Shown one piece after another: positions 22,491-34,102 of a stretch of 64,000 nucleotides of DNA; positions within the stretch are counted from its first letter, which is position 1; every line of letters starts with the position of its first letter. The DNA is from Hyperoplus lanceolatus (lineage: Eukaryota; Chordata; Actinopteri; Uranoscopiformes; Ammodytidae). The notes under the pieces are model-generated. The model ran no database searches. It was not told the DNA's origin and was given only the letters and a program-made list of their open reading frames with translations. The DNA lies in contig CM049404.1 of the NCBI GenBank assembly GCA_026929865.2, forward strand, positions 6,963,001-7,027,000, read 5' to 3'. The translations under genes were made by a program, and so were the position numbers.

Positions 22491-23040
22491 AAAACAGTTT
22501 ATTAAAACTGTATAATAAACAGTTTATATATCAAATTGTTAAAACGCAAATTGCTTCTAACCGCCCCAGGACAATCTATCCGCAGTTCCCACCTACCAGT
22601 GCAACAATTACGCAATCTGCACCCGATGCTCCATTTCCACCCCACCCAACGGTCCAGTCAGGCAATTGCACAGTGCCACCGCAGACACCTGAGCACGCAC
22701 CCGCCGCCCCAATGCCCCGCCCCGGGCCCAACCCCATCAGCCAACATGACCTACCCAGCCAAGCCCCGCAGGCCGCCGCGACCGCACGTCCGGAGGCAAG
22801 GCATGATCAGCAGCGGCGGCCACGGTCAGACGCCAATTTGCCCCAGTCCGAGCGGCCAGGGCAGCCCACTGGAACAGCCCAAGACCGGCACATACCCCAG
22901 AGCAAGCTCCCCCCCAGCAGAGCCCAGAGAACCGACCCCAGACAGGGTTACCCACCACCGACCCCGCGCCAGCAGAGAGGTGGACGAGCACTAACCAAAG
23001 GTTAATTCAAAGAGAAAAGTCTTAAGTTTAGACTACACAA
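22491..23040. repeat. GC-rich, C/A-biased block (right part)
   Basis: The continuation of the 21060-21465 composition ('caccgcagacacctgagcac', 'gaccccagacagggttaccc'). Two overlapping plus frames of 110-152 codons occur here, but they are Pro/Arg/Ser/Gln-rich with no domain and overlap in different frames, so I do not call them genes. Confidence 0.4.
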
Positions 23041-24045
23041 CCTACCTAGTGCCTTTTCCCTTTTTATGTTGCGACTATCGCAGCCGGCCATAACAGCACA
23101 CTCTAAGCGTGCCTGTATCACAATGTATTGATAATGTTTTTCTTTCTCTCCCCTCGAGCTCCAGCCTAACAGATGACCCATTTATTTTCTTTCATTTGCA
23201 TTATGACTTTGTACCATTTTGTGTTTATTCAGGCCCTAGCGTCTTTAATTGTGTTTGTCTTACACATTTTCTTTAATATTACATTCATGAGAATCACAAA
23301 ATGCATTTCTAACATCTGCTGCTGTAATTGTTGTGCATATGACAAATAAACGTCAATGTTTTGACATCTTAAAGTCAAAAAGCATTGTCTTTCTGTTTAA
23401 TGAATATTCAGTAGACTATACAATTTATGGTCCAGTTGAAACAATGTAAAAAAAAAAAAAAGATTCTCTGATATTTTAATGCTTGCAAGCTAGAGCCATC
23501 ATCTGCAATTCACAGACAGGAAAGGAGAGTGAGGCAATCTCTCCTTAGTAGTAATAGTATTGAGGATTAGGATTAATACATTACAACTGTAGACAGTGTG
23601 TAGATGTTTTCAGTTACAGTATTGTTCAACCTTGCTCCACCCCATCGCTTGTCCTAACTTCCCAATTGTTCTGCCCTTATCTGAAAAACACAACTCATTT
23701 GTCTACCACCTGTGTTGCACACATACACAGGATCGTATTAGTAATACACCTCAAAGTAGTTTGGTTAAAGGTGCTACATGGAACTTCTAAATATTTCTGA
23801 AACAGTTTAATTTTCCTGATCTTAAAAGCTGAAGCAAGTAGATTGATCATGGAACTGCTAAGTTTGTGTATCTGAATCGGAATCTGATGAAAATAGGGGT
23901 GGGACCTGATAAGACTTTGTCTTCTCCTGTCACCCTTCGGACAACACAAAGTAAGATGTATGAATATGTGAAAGAGAAAATTGTGTATTGTGTGGAATTG
24001 TCCAAAGAATAATAAATAAATAAACAAATCAACTGAAATAATTTA
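23041..24045. other. AT-rich stretch, no gene recognised
   Basis: Contains 'tatgacaaataaacgtcaat' near 23340, a polyadenylation-like end that could close the GC-rich repeat (a retrotransposon tail is possible), then plain AT-rich sequence. No splice-consistent exon or terminal repeat is seen. Confidence 0.35.
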
Positions 24046-24420
24046 GGATAATTTGTCCCAGTCTACTTCAAAGTTGGCTATTGGAGCCATTTCCTTCCTG
24101 ATGCAGGCAATATTATGAAGGACTGCGCAGGCAGCGGTTATGTCACATGCCGTGACGTGAGCTGTCTGGTGTAACAGGCATTGGAAACCTTTCTTCATTA
24201 GTCCGAATGTCATTTTGATGTGAAGTTGACCTGGCTTGGCGTTGTTTTGTCGGGTGTTCCTCTATAAAGCTGGGCCTAAAACAGCACAGAGGTCAAGCAG
24301 AGCAGTGTGCGGAAGATGGAACTGGCTCATTAGCCACTTGTCATCCTTTGCCAACAAATCTTCTTGGTCCTCAAAGATTCTCTCCCTCCAAATCCTTCCA
24401 GCCATTGTGCGTCATTACGC
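24046..24420 (-). pseudogene. internally deleted PIF/Harbinger transposase remnant
   Basis: On the minus strand the start reads MAGRIWRERIFEDQEDLLAK then DDKWLMSQFHLPHTALLDL, matching the N-terminal part of the Harbinger copy at 27870-29770 (DHNDLLANDDEWLMSRFRLP). After a stop it passes directly to sequence typical of the last part of the DDE_Tnp_4 domain (KMTFGLMKKGFQCL, CDITAACAVLHNIACIRKE). The middle, with the first two catalytic Asp residues, is missing. This is a deletion derivative that could only have been moved in trans. Confidence 0.7.
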
Positions 24421-25329
24421 TTTGTGGTAGCATGCCCTTTTATACCCATCCATTAGATTAATAATAAAATTCCCACACCTGTATTTTTTTAGATTCAATC
24501 TAATTCGTAAATGACTAAAGGTTTTGCACAACATGATTTAGGCTACAAAAAAACACACATTTAAAACAAACGATAACCATATTAAGCAATGTGCTCCTAC
24601 CCACCAGACAGAGGCCTCAAAAAAAGCATCAGTGTAAACTTGTCCTTTTTGCCGTATTGTTTATGAGAATAAATACCATACCATGAATCTATGAAACAGG
24701 AGTTTGTGTATTAATTGCAAGAATGGCTTTTGAGAATTCTTAATATGATTAGGCCTAATCAGAGGCAATCATTTGATTTATTTTGCACATTGGTCTTAGT
24801 TTGAAAATGTCTCAGTGTTTCATTCTTCTGCCATCGGCGTTTCTGTGTGTACGCCTGGGTCAAAGATTCCGTGGATGGCCGCACATTCTACCTGTCAAAT
24901 TTGTTTTTTATAAATCCCAATGTTTGTGTAAAAAGTGCTATGCGCCCTCTTCTGTGCGTACACCCAATTATAAATAAGGGCTCTGGTCTGATTGAATGAT
25001 TTTGGGGATGCCGAATATGGAGAAACTGAGTCAGGGCGTGCACAACAGACTTGGTGGTGATGGTGCGTAATGGGTAAGCTGCTGGATACCTAGTGCCCTG
25101 GCACATAACCGTCAACAAATAAGTTGCACCTGAATGAGGGAATGGACCAACACGGTCAATAATCAGATGTTACAATGGTTGACTTATTGCTGGAATTGGA
25201 CAAAGAGGAGTGAGCACACATAAACAAATGACAGCCAGAGGGCCGTCACAAAAAGAAAACGCAAATTTCCCCCTCGGTTTGCTAGAATAGCTCTCCTTAC
25301 ACATGACGTCACGGCAACACCATAGACCA
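24421..25329. other. Harbinger 5' flank and AT-rich sequence
   Basis: Begins with 'agcatgcccttttatacccatccatt', like the sequence upstream of the other Harbinger copy ('gcatgcctttatg' to 29799, continuing 'ctttatatacatccacttga' after 30601). No other gene is seen. The right terminus of this Harbinger copy was not identified. Confidence 0.4.
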
Positions 25330-26781
25330 CAGGGCTGTACGCTTATTTTTTAAAGTGGTAGCACTGGTGCTAGCAAGCAAAAAAAATCAGTAGCACAAAA
25401 ATAAATTTGGTAGCACACAAAGTATGATCGAAAACTTGCATACCTTAACCCTTGCATTTCGCTCTAATTACCTTTGAGCATGTTATCTTGGTCTCATTTG
25501 AGATTCTCAATTAATATTATTTCCTAGTGTGTGCAGTAATAATTGTAGAAAAATGAATAGGGGTGCACTGATTGCAATTTAGACAAAATAATCTAACCTG
25601 CCAATTGCAATTTGGCAGGCTGTCGCACTAGGGTTGCCACCTTGAATTTAGGGAAAAAAGGGACACTTGGATGTTTGGGCGGAGGGTTCAACCATTATTA
25701 GGCTACCAGTTCAGACTGACCAGTGTAATGACCTATAATAACCATACACACCTACAGTGCTTTTTACAGTATAGGCTAAATAGGGAGACTGAGGTGGGGA
25801 CCCTGGACCTTGTAGGGGGGTAAGAAAAAAATGCAACCTTTTAAAGTAAAATTCATCAATCTTTGAGAATAAAGAGCTCAGTCACTCATGTCAATAACAG
25901 GGTCCAACAAGGAATAGCCTAAATATAGGGAAATAAATCATCATGGCCCCTCAACTATAGGTGAAAAATAGAAAAGCCAGTGCAAAACAAAAGCATTATT
26001 AGCTCTGTCTAAGGGGCTTCATGTGGGGCCTCTAAGCCAACACACAAACAGGAATAAGCTTGCTACGTGTAAATTCTATACTGTTCATGAAAAGTAGCTT
26101 TCCACCCTGTATCTGTTGCAATGGGCCCCTCCATCATATAACATGAGTCTGCAGACCAATCTACTGCACTGTTTTTATATTTGCAGAGTAAAGAGTGCTG
26201 CCTGTTTAAGAAAAATAATGTTGCTTCTGCAGCTCAAGATTTGATAAAAAAATTCCTCTCAACGTGCACTAGGTTGATGCATTTAACTTTAAAACGGTAC
26301 AAAGAGTCTGGGCCAATTATCTCATAATCCGTCTATGAACCAACTGGTTTCCACAATCTCTTTTTATTTTTCGCGGGGAGCATGCACAAGCATTATTTAT
26401 ATATTTAAAAAAAAAAAGGTGGGGGGCCCCACACAGGGTCTTGAAACGGGCCCCGAGATCGTTAAGACCGCCCCTGCCCGCCCGCCTCTCCAATGCAATA
26501 GCGGGCGCAACAAACTCCTCGGCCCATGTGAAACGGCCTTAACTACTGAACGAAGGAAATCAAATGAGGTTTTGGCATTTTCCCCAAAAATCTGGTCAAA
26601 TTGTGTCCCGGGAGATATTTTTATTTTCCGGTAGGCCTACAGCTGGTGAAAAAAGAGAACAATTCTGGGAAAAACGGGACGGGTGGCAACTAGCACTCGT
26701 GCGAGTGGAGTTGTACTCATCATCGCACGTGATCAATTTCAGTAGCAAATGTGATCAAAACTGTCGCACTGTACAGCCCTG
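25330..26781. mobile_element. hAT-type element with perfect 8-bp TSD
   Basis: Starts CAGGGCTGTACG and ends CTGTACAGCCCTG (inverted). It is flanked by exact copies of ATAGACCA at 25322-25329 and 26782-26789. Subterminal 'gtagcac' and 'gtcgcac'-type phrases occur near both ends. No open transposase is visible. It contains a further element at about 25630-26691. Confidence 0.88.
25630..26691. mobile_element. nested TIR element inside 25330-26781
   Basis: Inverted ends AGGGTTGCCACC and GGTGGCAACT. The inner part near 26250-26470 resembles the 31976-32862 family ('catttaactttaaaacggta' against 'catttcactttaaaaaggtt'; then 'ggggccccacacagggtctt'). Both flanks contain GCACT close to the junction, but the target duplication is not clean. 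Confidence 0.5.
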
Positions 26782-26789
26782 ATAGACCA

Positions 26790-27700
26790 CCAAGAACCAT
26801 GTGAGCATGCACATTGAGTGTCTTCTTGAGCTAGGTGCAAACAATTGCCATATGTAAATTCAGCTCATGGCGCCAGCATTTCCGAAAAAACCTCTGGTTT
26901 CGATGTCTCCATTAATACTGAAATACTGAGTTTTCAAGATCCCCAAATTGGCTGGAGTTGTTTTTAAACGCTCTGGTTATAGTGTCCTGTTATAATGTTT
27001 GCTTTTGGACAAAAGGCCAAACAGCATTGAAAAACGAACGGTTACAAAAAATACCTGTGTAAGTGTGAACCCCCGACAGGTGTGGCATATCAAGATGCTG
27101 ATTAGACAACATGATTAGCCTACTGCAGAGGTGTGCCTTAAGCTGGTCACAATGGAAAGTCAGCCTTGGCTCAATGTTCCCAGGTTTATATTCCAGCAAG
27201 TAGGATGTTTCCGGTAAAAGCCAACCCAAACATTACATCTGAAGATTTGAAGACCCCAGCCATGATCTCTCCTGCAACATACATGGTAAGGCCATTGAAA
27301 AGGCCTGTCATGAAACCCAAAAATCCACCCTCATATCCCTTTCCATGTACTGCCTGAGGACTGGCATCTGTATGTTGAGTCTGTCATATTGGATGCATTG
27401 ATATGTCTGACTAACAAAAAAACAACAATACACACTACACTAAAAAGGATTTAAGATAGTAGCCTACATTAAAAAATTTAAAATGACAGCATGAATATAC
27501 TGAATTACACTCTGTTGGCTGGCAGCAGGTGAAGGACCCAAACGCAGATGATGTCGTGGATGTGATGATTTATTTAAATAAAATAATATTAGAACCACCT
27601 GGTTCAGAACAAGGAACACAACAATGATCCAACACCAAACAAACAAGATAGAGGAGACGAGACAAAATAAAATATTACATTGCAACTATTTACATGTGTA
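26790..27700. other. AT-rich stretch with a decayed Tc1-like TIR remnant
   Basis: About 27070-27155 ('acaggtgtggcatatcaaga', 'aggtgtgcctta') resembles the inner TIR of the element at 7990-10261 ('caggtgtgccacatcaagat', 'caggtgtgccttagactg') with many changes. The rest shows no recognisable gene. The right part may be the 3' noncoding region of the Harbinger copy that follows. Confidence 0.45.
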
Positions 27701-27869
27701 CAAATACGTGATTACAAATAATCATGGTCCAGCATCTGCTGGACTGGTGCAGAGATGCGGCCTGCGAGTCTTGCCCTCCTTGCTGCTCCACTGACCTATA
27801 AGAGAGAGGAAAGGCATGTTACTCCGTTATAGAAATTTGCTGATACGATCAGTCGTTTAAAAGACTATT

Positions 27870-29770
27870 GTTTTGAGCTTAACACCTTGCACCACTGACC
27901 TCAACTGCACAAGGGGCTTGATCCATATTGTCCCTACATTTGTCCTGCTCAGCCTCCTCAAAGTCCCCAACTCCCAAGCAGATGTTAATAAGGGCAGCAC
28001 AGCAGGTAATTATGGCAGGGACAAATGTAGGGTCCACCTCCAGGGCCTTGAAGAAAATGCAACGCCACCTTGTTTTCATCATACCAAAGGCCCGCTCTAT
28101 GATACAGCGGGCCTTGGCATGATGAAAGTTGTAGCGCTCCTGGACTCTGCCGTGTAGGGTTAGGTGTCAGGAGGCAGACTGGCTGCTCCATGCAGGGCTA
28201 CACACCATCCCCTACAAGGAAGTAACCTGCAGGAGGGTACAACACATCAGCGAACAGAGGGCTGTTTTTGAGGATTCTTGTGTCATGCACTGACCCCGGG
28301 TAGCCTGCAAAAGTATCCAAAAACTTGCCACAACTGTCACAGACTGCCTGGAGCAGGATGGAATTAAACAGCTTCCTGTTCAAATAATCATTGGAGGCCG
28401 GACCTGCAGGTGCCTTGATTCGGATGTGGCAGCCGTCAATTGCCCCCACACAGGTTTCAAAGGCATCTTGCTGTGCCAGTGCAGCACATCCTTCTCCAAC
28501 TGCATCCAGCGTATGGGGCTTTGGGAGGTGGATGCACCGCTTCCTATTGTCCACAATCTTCTGGGCCACCTTATGGACAGCACGGAAGATGCTGGTCTTT
28601 GGGGTGTTGAATCCCGGCTCAAGGGAAGGACAAAAGAGGAGACCACACAAGAAAGTTAGTTTAACCAAATTATAATTTATTTAACCAAGTTTAAATTAAT
28701 CTAATAAATAAGTGTCTGTGTGAGAGAAGAGTGTATGGGGTGTGTAAAGCAGCACTAACTAAAACAAACCAAAACCAACCAAACCATACGTCAAGGGAGG
28801 GGACTGGATTTGTCCTGATCAAAAGTGCGGAACCGTGAACTTTGCCAGAAGAACAAGGTGTAACCGATGGACAGGAGAGCAGCCACCATGGGTGTTGATG
28901 ATCAGCAATCAGCCCCTGGCAGCCTGCCAATCAGGAGGTGCCAGGAGCTGTCACAACGGCATACAACACTTTATGATGCTGAGCATTCAGTCTCATATTT
29001 GCATCTGATGGAGGGGATAGCCACTGTCCCCTGCAAAGATAGGAAAGGTTAGACACTGAAGTAAAAAAAAATGCAATTTTAAGACTTTCCACACTAATCA
29101 AACTTACCTAGAAGCCAGCCATCACACACCCCACCCGCCTCAAGTCTCCGTCCAACACTGTTACTTCTTAAAATGAACGAGTCATGTGTTGACCCAGGCC
29201 ACCGAACCACTACGTTTGTAATCATCATGTCCGCATCACAAATGATTGGACATTCATTGAATGGAAATGCTTTCGGCCGAAAGCACTTTCATTCACACTT
29301 GGTACCCTTATAGCAACATAAGTGCAGTCAATAGCACCGATTACATTCGGGAAACCAGACATTGCTGCAAATTGCACTTTTTTTATTTGCCTGTTCACCC
29401 ACCGTGTAAGGAAATTGAATGTACAGATGTGTCAAACCTATAAGTCATCCTAACACGTCTGAGGGTTGGCTGTGAAATAGCAGACCTGTCAGCCAATTCC
29501 CTCTGAAAGCGTGCCGGTTGCCAGAAATCCCAGTGTTGTGAGGACTTTAAGCGGGACTGTCATGGCGTTGCTTGGGCACGTGCTTCTCTGCAACACCGGG
29601 CCCAACGCCGTTCACTGTGCGAGGAGGAGAGTGCGCGGCAGCCTGAAACGGCTCATCAGCCACTCGTCATCGTTGGCGAGAAGGTCATTGTGATCCCTGA
29701 AGAGTCGCTCCCTCTGGATCCTTCCGTGTGCGATATCTCCTAGCAGTGCCAAATCAGCCATTGTGCGTAA
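27870..29770 (-). pseudogene. PIF/Harbinger transposase (HARBI1-like, DDE_Tnp_4), frameshifted
   Basis: Minus-strand transposase. The N-terminal part at 29500-29763 reads MADLALLGDIAHGRIQRERL, then DHNDLLANDDEWLMSRFRLP, RELADRSAISQPTLRRV. The catalytic part at 28198-28668 has ETCVGAIDGCHIRIKAPAGP (first Asp), FAGYPGSVHDTRILKNSPLF (second Asp) and YFLVGDGV. After a frameshift, 27880-28140 has HHAKARCIIERAFGMMKTRW (Glu) and IITCCAALINICLG. So all three catalytic positions remain, but stops lie between about 28670 and 29450 and the frame changes near 28190. PIF/Harbinger transposases act with a Myb-like partner; none is seen here. The vertebrate host gene HARBI1 belongs to this family, but the breaks argue for a dead transposon. 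Confidence 0.82.
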
Positions 29771-29799
29771 TGATGCATTGTAATTGCATGCCTTTATGT

Positions 29800-30601
29800 T
29801 AGGTCTGTCAAAATTATCGCGTTAACGCAGGGTGATTAATTTCTGGAATTAACGCGTTAATTTTTTTATCGCGATTAGCGCATGTGCAGAATGATCCGCC
29901 CCGTGCATCCCAGCGGCTCTGTACTACAGTCACTCTAAGTTGTGGCTGACCCAGGATCAGTAGCTGCGCGCAGCCAAACATAACAGCACGCTAGCCCATG
30001 CCGTGTTTTAAACTGCTAACGGTCACGTCTGTGTCGGGGGCATAGATAGTATATAAAATCAACTGCCGTGAGTGACAGTTGATGTCGGGAGCAACAGGAG
30101 GAGAAACATTGTCCACTCTGTTCAGAGCCCGCAAGGAAACAAACGTCTGCAGTTTTCAGAGATGTGTGTGAGTAGACATAACGTGGGCTTCCTGGCACAA
30201 ATGAACAGACCCCTAGGACGTGGTAGCGCGTACACACAAACACCGCGTACTGTAATCAAGTTGTATTCAAGAATGCACAACCTATAGATTCACAAAATAA
30301 ATGCCATTATACTATAGCCTATATTTGCCCAAAGACATAGTAAAGAGACAGACCAATTGAATTATGGTGTGGTAGGTGTATATTTTAGTTGGATTTAAAT
30401 TTATTTTCAGTATTAAAACCATCATTTGAATTTTTTACCAATAAAAATACTAATTTTAAATGTACATATCCACCTCCTGTCCTTTATCTTTCCGTTCATA
30501 CAACAATATACAGAGAAAATTCGAACTTTTCGGGCATATTTCGAAGGGTAAAATGAATCGTGATTAATCTGATTAAAAATTGTAATCGTTTGACAGCCCT
30601 A
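29800..30601. mobile_element. 802-bp hAT-type element with 8-bp TSD
   Basis: Starts TAGGTCTGTCAAAATTATCG and ends CGTTTGACAGCCCTA. Flanked by CTTTATGT (29792-29799) and CTTTATAT (30602-30609), an 8-bp duplication with one change. Subterminal 'cgcgttaacgc', 'aattaacgcgttaat' and 'cgtgattaatctgattaaaa' are typical of a common fish hAT family. It sits in the 5' flank of the Harbinger copy, whose sequence resumes after 30601. Confidence 0.85.
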
Positions 30602-30758
30602 CTTTATATACATCCACTTGATTGCATCTAAAAGGCTACAGGTGGGGATGGACGTAATGATGGACTTATTTGATGACTATCCTTTAAAAAGAGACGAGAG
30701 TTGTTGTTTTTTTAAGTGAGGGGTATGCCTAAACTTCTTACATTGTCAAATTAAACAT

Positions 30759-31835
30759 GTGTTTGGTACAGAAAACTATTATTTTTACAACTCGTCTGAG
30801 AGAAAGAGGTCCCTATGTGCTCAGATTAGGTCAGGAATAATCCCTCTACACAGTGAATCAGGCCGGTGGGTGGGCACAGGCGAGAAGAATAGACTGTGTA
30901 ATTTTTGTGAGCTCAATGAAATTAATTTTATTTTGTATTGTCCGTTTTATCATGATTTGCCACTAAGGTAATTAAAGAGGACCTATTATGCTACTTTTCT
31001 GGTCTTAATTTCTTGTTTTACACTGCTATAGAGCAACCTGACACGAATCACATCACAAAAAACTATGTAGATTTTCGGGAAGCTCTTTCTCTTATTTTGG
31101 CGATCCAGCACATCCTGTCAACACTTGAGTGTGTGTGCTTCGGCTCCCTCCGCCTGTGCTTCGGCCATCTCCGCTCCCCTCCCCCCCCCCTGCAAACCCC
31201 ACTCCGTTGTGATTGGTTACCTTCCTTCCGGAACACTTTCAGTGGCGGGAAGCGCGAGCATGGACCTATAAGGGCGCGAGGCAGACGCGGACAGGGAAGT
31301 GACAGCATTACCATACATGGAAACATCCGCGTGGAGACGTCACAAAGTTTTATGCGACGTCACAAATTATGAAAGGGTAGACCGCTTTGAAGACGTGACT
31401 TCTCGACTGGCTAGAATAGTGTTTAGTGCTCTGCACAGACACCCCAGACGGTCAGCAGGGAATATGTCGAAATGCATGTAAGTCATTATTTGATAATTTA
31501 GTATGGTTAAGCATGACTATGAATCATCATAACAACGTTTATAGGTCATAAAAGTCAAAAAGCATCATAGGTCCTCTTTAAAGAAAGTCGATGTAAAAGT
31601 TAATTATGTGTAATACAGATATGTTTGCTTGTCTGTTCAAATATATCAATTGTTGTGATTGCTGACTTTATTGAAAAGGTGTGGGCTAAGAGAAATATCA
31701 ATTTATATTTAGTGTGTTTATCAGGTGCCGGATGTATTGTATTGTATAGTGTGTTGTGATTGTGTATTTATGTTGGTGTCTTGTAATCCTGTGTGGGCCA
31801 ATTGTTGGGCATGACACAAAAAATAAACATCAAAA
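30759..31835 (+). mobile_element. LINE 3' fragment split by a TTAA MITE
   Basis: Codons at 30759-30971 read RKRSLCAQIRSGIIPLHSES and LCNFCELNEINFILYCPFYH, a C-terminal Cys/His segment typical of some non-LTR retrotransposon ORF2 proteins. The tail continues after the MITE, from 31577 to about 31835, ending 'catgacacaaaaaataaaca'. Only the 3' end of the element is present. Confidence 0.65.
30976..31576. mobile_element. 601-bp MITE at a TTAA site
   Basis: Inverted ends AGAGGACCTATTATGCT and AGCATCATAGGTCCTCT (one mismatch), flanked on both sides by TTAA (30972-30975, 31577-31580). It interrupts the LINE fragment. TTAA duplication points to piggyBac- or Kolobok-type mobilisation. No transposase is present. 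Confidence 0.85.
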
Positions 31836-31935
31836 ACTACTGTACAAGAGGCACACCACATGTCATACCTCAACATTTTTCATACCTTGGTGAAAATCTA
31901 ACTTCCCAGTGATTTGGTCTGACTGGATTTTCAGC

Positions 31936-31959
31936 TGTGTGTGTGTGTGTGTGTGTGTA
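31936..31959. repeat. (TG)n microsatellite
   Basis: About 12 TG units just left of the hAT-type element at 31976. Confidence 0.85.
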
Positions 31960-31975
31960 AGTTAATGTGTTTATG

Positions 31976-32862
31976 CAGAGCCGGCCCGAGGCATAAGCGA
32001 ACTAAGCGGCCGCTTAGGGCCCCCAACTGCCTGGGGGGCCCCCTAAAAAAAATAAAATGTTTTTTTTTTTTTTAGTTTGTGTGTTTGATATTAACATCAT
32101 GCTATGCAAATGTGAGTTATACAAAAAAAGGAATACAATGTTTTGGTCTAGATACTTAATAGCCTAAAAATGTAATTAGTTCATCTCAGAGGAAATCCAA
32201 AATTATCTGATCATGTCACGTTCACATCCATGCACAGTGTGTATTGAGTTTATTTAAAAACAATTGGAAATGGGGCTGCCCTCAGTTGCCCATGCACTGT
32301 GTATAGTCTATAGCCTATGTCAGTCTTGTCTGTGGAAAAAAAGATACAGTAGCTGGATAACAGAGTTCTTCTGCTTCGTTCCTCACACTGCATTTAAATC
32401 CATGCACTATATTACAGAGAAATATGTCCCGTAAAAGAAAAAGAGCTCCAAGCCCAACCCATAATATTTTATTTTATATTAATATTTTTATGGAAAATCC
32501 ATGTGTCCTTCTTCAATAGCTTCTAATTCATCTGACCCAGTGTCTCCAAATTATTTGTTCACACAAGATTTCTCAGATTTAGCCTCTTAATTTTCCTCTC
32601 AAAGTGCAACAGATTCATGCATTTCACTTTAAAAAGGTTAAAAAAATCTCCCGGGGGGGCATACCCCCGGACCTCCCTAAGAGGGTCTGAATCTCGGCTG
32701 TCTAATATTTTCGCACAGCCGCACAGTGGAGGCACTAGCGGAAAACACTGGGTGTGTGAATGATATTTAACAAAGATCTATAGTTTCAACAGCGCTAACA
32801 TTGGAGAGGGCCCCCCTAATCATATTTCGCTTAGGGCCCCCTGAAGGCTTGGGCCGGCTCTG
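31976..32862. mobile_element. 887-bp hAT-type element with perfect 8-bp TSD
   Basis: Starts CAGAGCCGGCCCGAGGC and ends GGGCCGGCTCTG (inverted), flanked by TGTTTATG at 31968-31975 and 32863-32870. No coding region is visible. A truncated sibling lies at about 1575-2320. Confidence 0.92.
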
Positions 32863-33454
32863 TGTTTATGTATGATATTTATGTTGGAAATGGTACTTTC
32901 TGTGAGTTATGTTGTTCATTGGAGAAAGATTACTACAAGTGCAATTTGTGTTTAAAAATAAGTGTTACGAACTCCCTCGTTGTCCTTCCCCTCCTCCTTG
33001 CTTCTCATTGCTCTCAGGTGCTGGTCGTCAGCCTGAGTAACGCTGCTGATTTTGAAGGGGAATCTTGCCCTGCATTCCGAATAGCATACTCTTTCTTTTA
33101 TCTATACTACATCCGACGATAAAAATGATCTAGTTGGGATGCAGTAGGCATACTATTGGGACATACTTTTACTTATTTAGTTCATCAGAACATTGCGCCT
33201 TGATCTTGCCTCTTGCTTTTATATCTGTTGCATCCCCGTTTGTTTTCATATGGAGGCTCTGTCGATGCGACGTCACTTCAGGGGGGTATACTACGAAGCG
33301 AGATTAAGGGCTGAGCGAGGTCTGTTGAGTCTAAAGCGGTCTAAAGCCAGCATTTTCAGTATCACGAGAGGTGGCTCTCTTTTTACCTGGCTAGATCACC
33401 GTGGTAACAGAGGCTGCACGGCTAACCTGCCCAGACCAGTTTTTGTTGCAGAGT

Positions 33455-33790
33455 TTGAGTTTAAATTCTAAGAAAAAATTACAATTTAAAAAAAAAAAAA
33501 ACAAATTTGATACTTTTCCAACCAATTTAAACAACCCAACTACACACCCTCTTTCCACTTTTTTTTTTTTTTCCACAAAAATTTTATGGCTGTTGCAACC
33601 AAATTTGGGGTTTTTTTTGATACCCACTCAAAGGGGGCAAAGAAAGAGAGAAGAAGAAAAGAGGAGAGGAGGGGAGGACAGACAACCAAGGAAAAGAGAA
33701 AAAATTGAAAAAAAAGGGGGGAAAGACCAGCTTCTTTTTTTTTTTTTTTTTTTCAAAATTCCAAGGCATTTGGGTGTATTTTTACCGCGG
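33455..33790. other. homopolymer-rich island, possible assembly artefact
   Basis: An unusual density of homopolymer runs: A14, T15, T19, A8-G6 and others, with purine-only stretches such as 'agagagaagaagaaaagagg'. Open frames here are long only because of low complexity and are not called. It looks like poorly corrected long-read sequence or a gap-filled segment, although a real low-complexity tract is possible. Confidence 0.5.
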
Positions 33791-34102
33791 GGAGCCTTCT
33801 CTGGCTCTCTTTCATTCGTTTGCATCACGACCGATTTCCCGCAACCACCCAGTGTGGTTGTTGGGGGCTCCTAGAGTGCGCTGTTACCTCAAAAAATTCA
33901 GCGCCCTTTAAGTTGAAACTACACATTTTGAAATCCCGCGGACCTGACTATATTGTCTGAGCGATACTTCTCACTGAGTAAACTAGATAAATCAGTAAAC
34001 TTATTGATCAGTAAGTAAATGAACAAAACGAGGCCGTGGCATAAGGCTTACATTAGAGTGAATTGTAACATCGCGCTGCGGCTTTTTGCCACATGCATAG
34101 TT

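Noticed and set aside
22536..23005. Two overlapping plus frames of 152 and 110 codons rich in Pro, Arg and Gln
   Set aside because: Composition-driven open frames in a C/A-biased repeat; no domain, no splice context, and the two frames contradict each other.
33401..33911. Frames of 60-157 codons in the homopolymer-rich island
   Set aside because: Lys/Phe runs from A/T homopolymers; no real coding signal.
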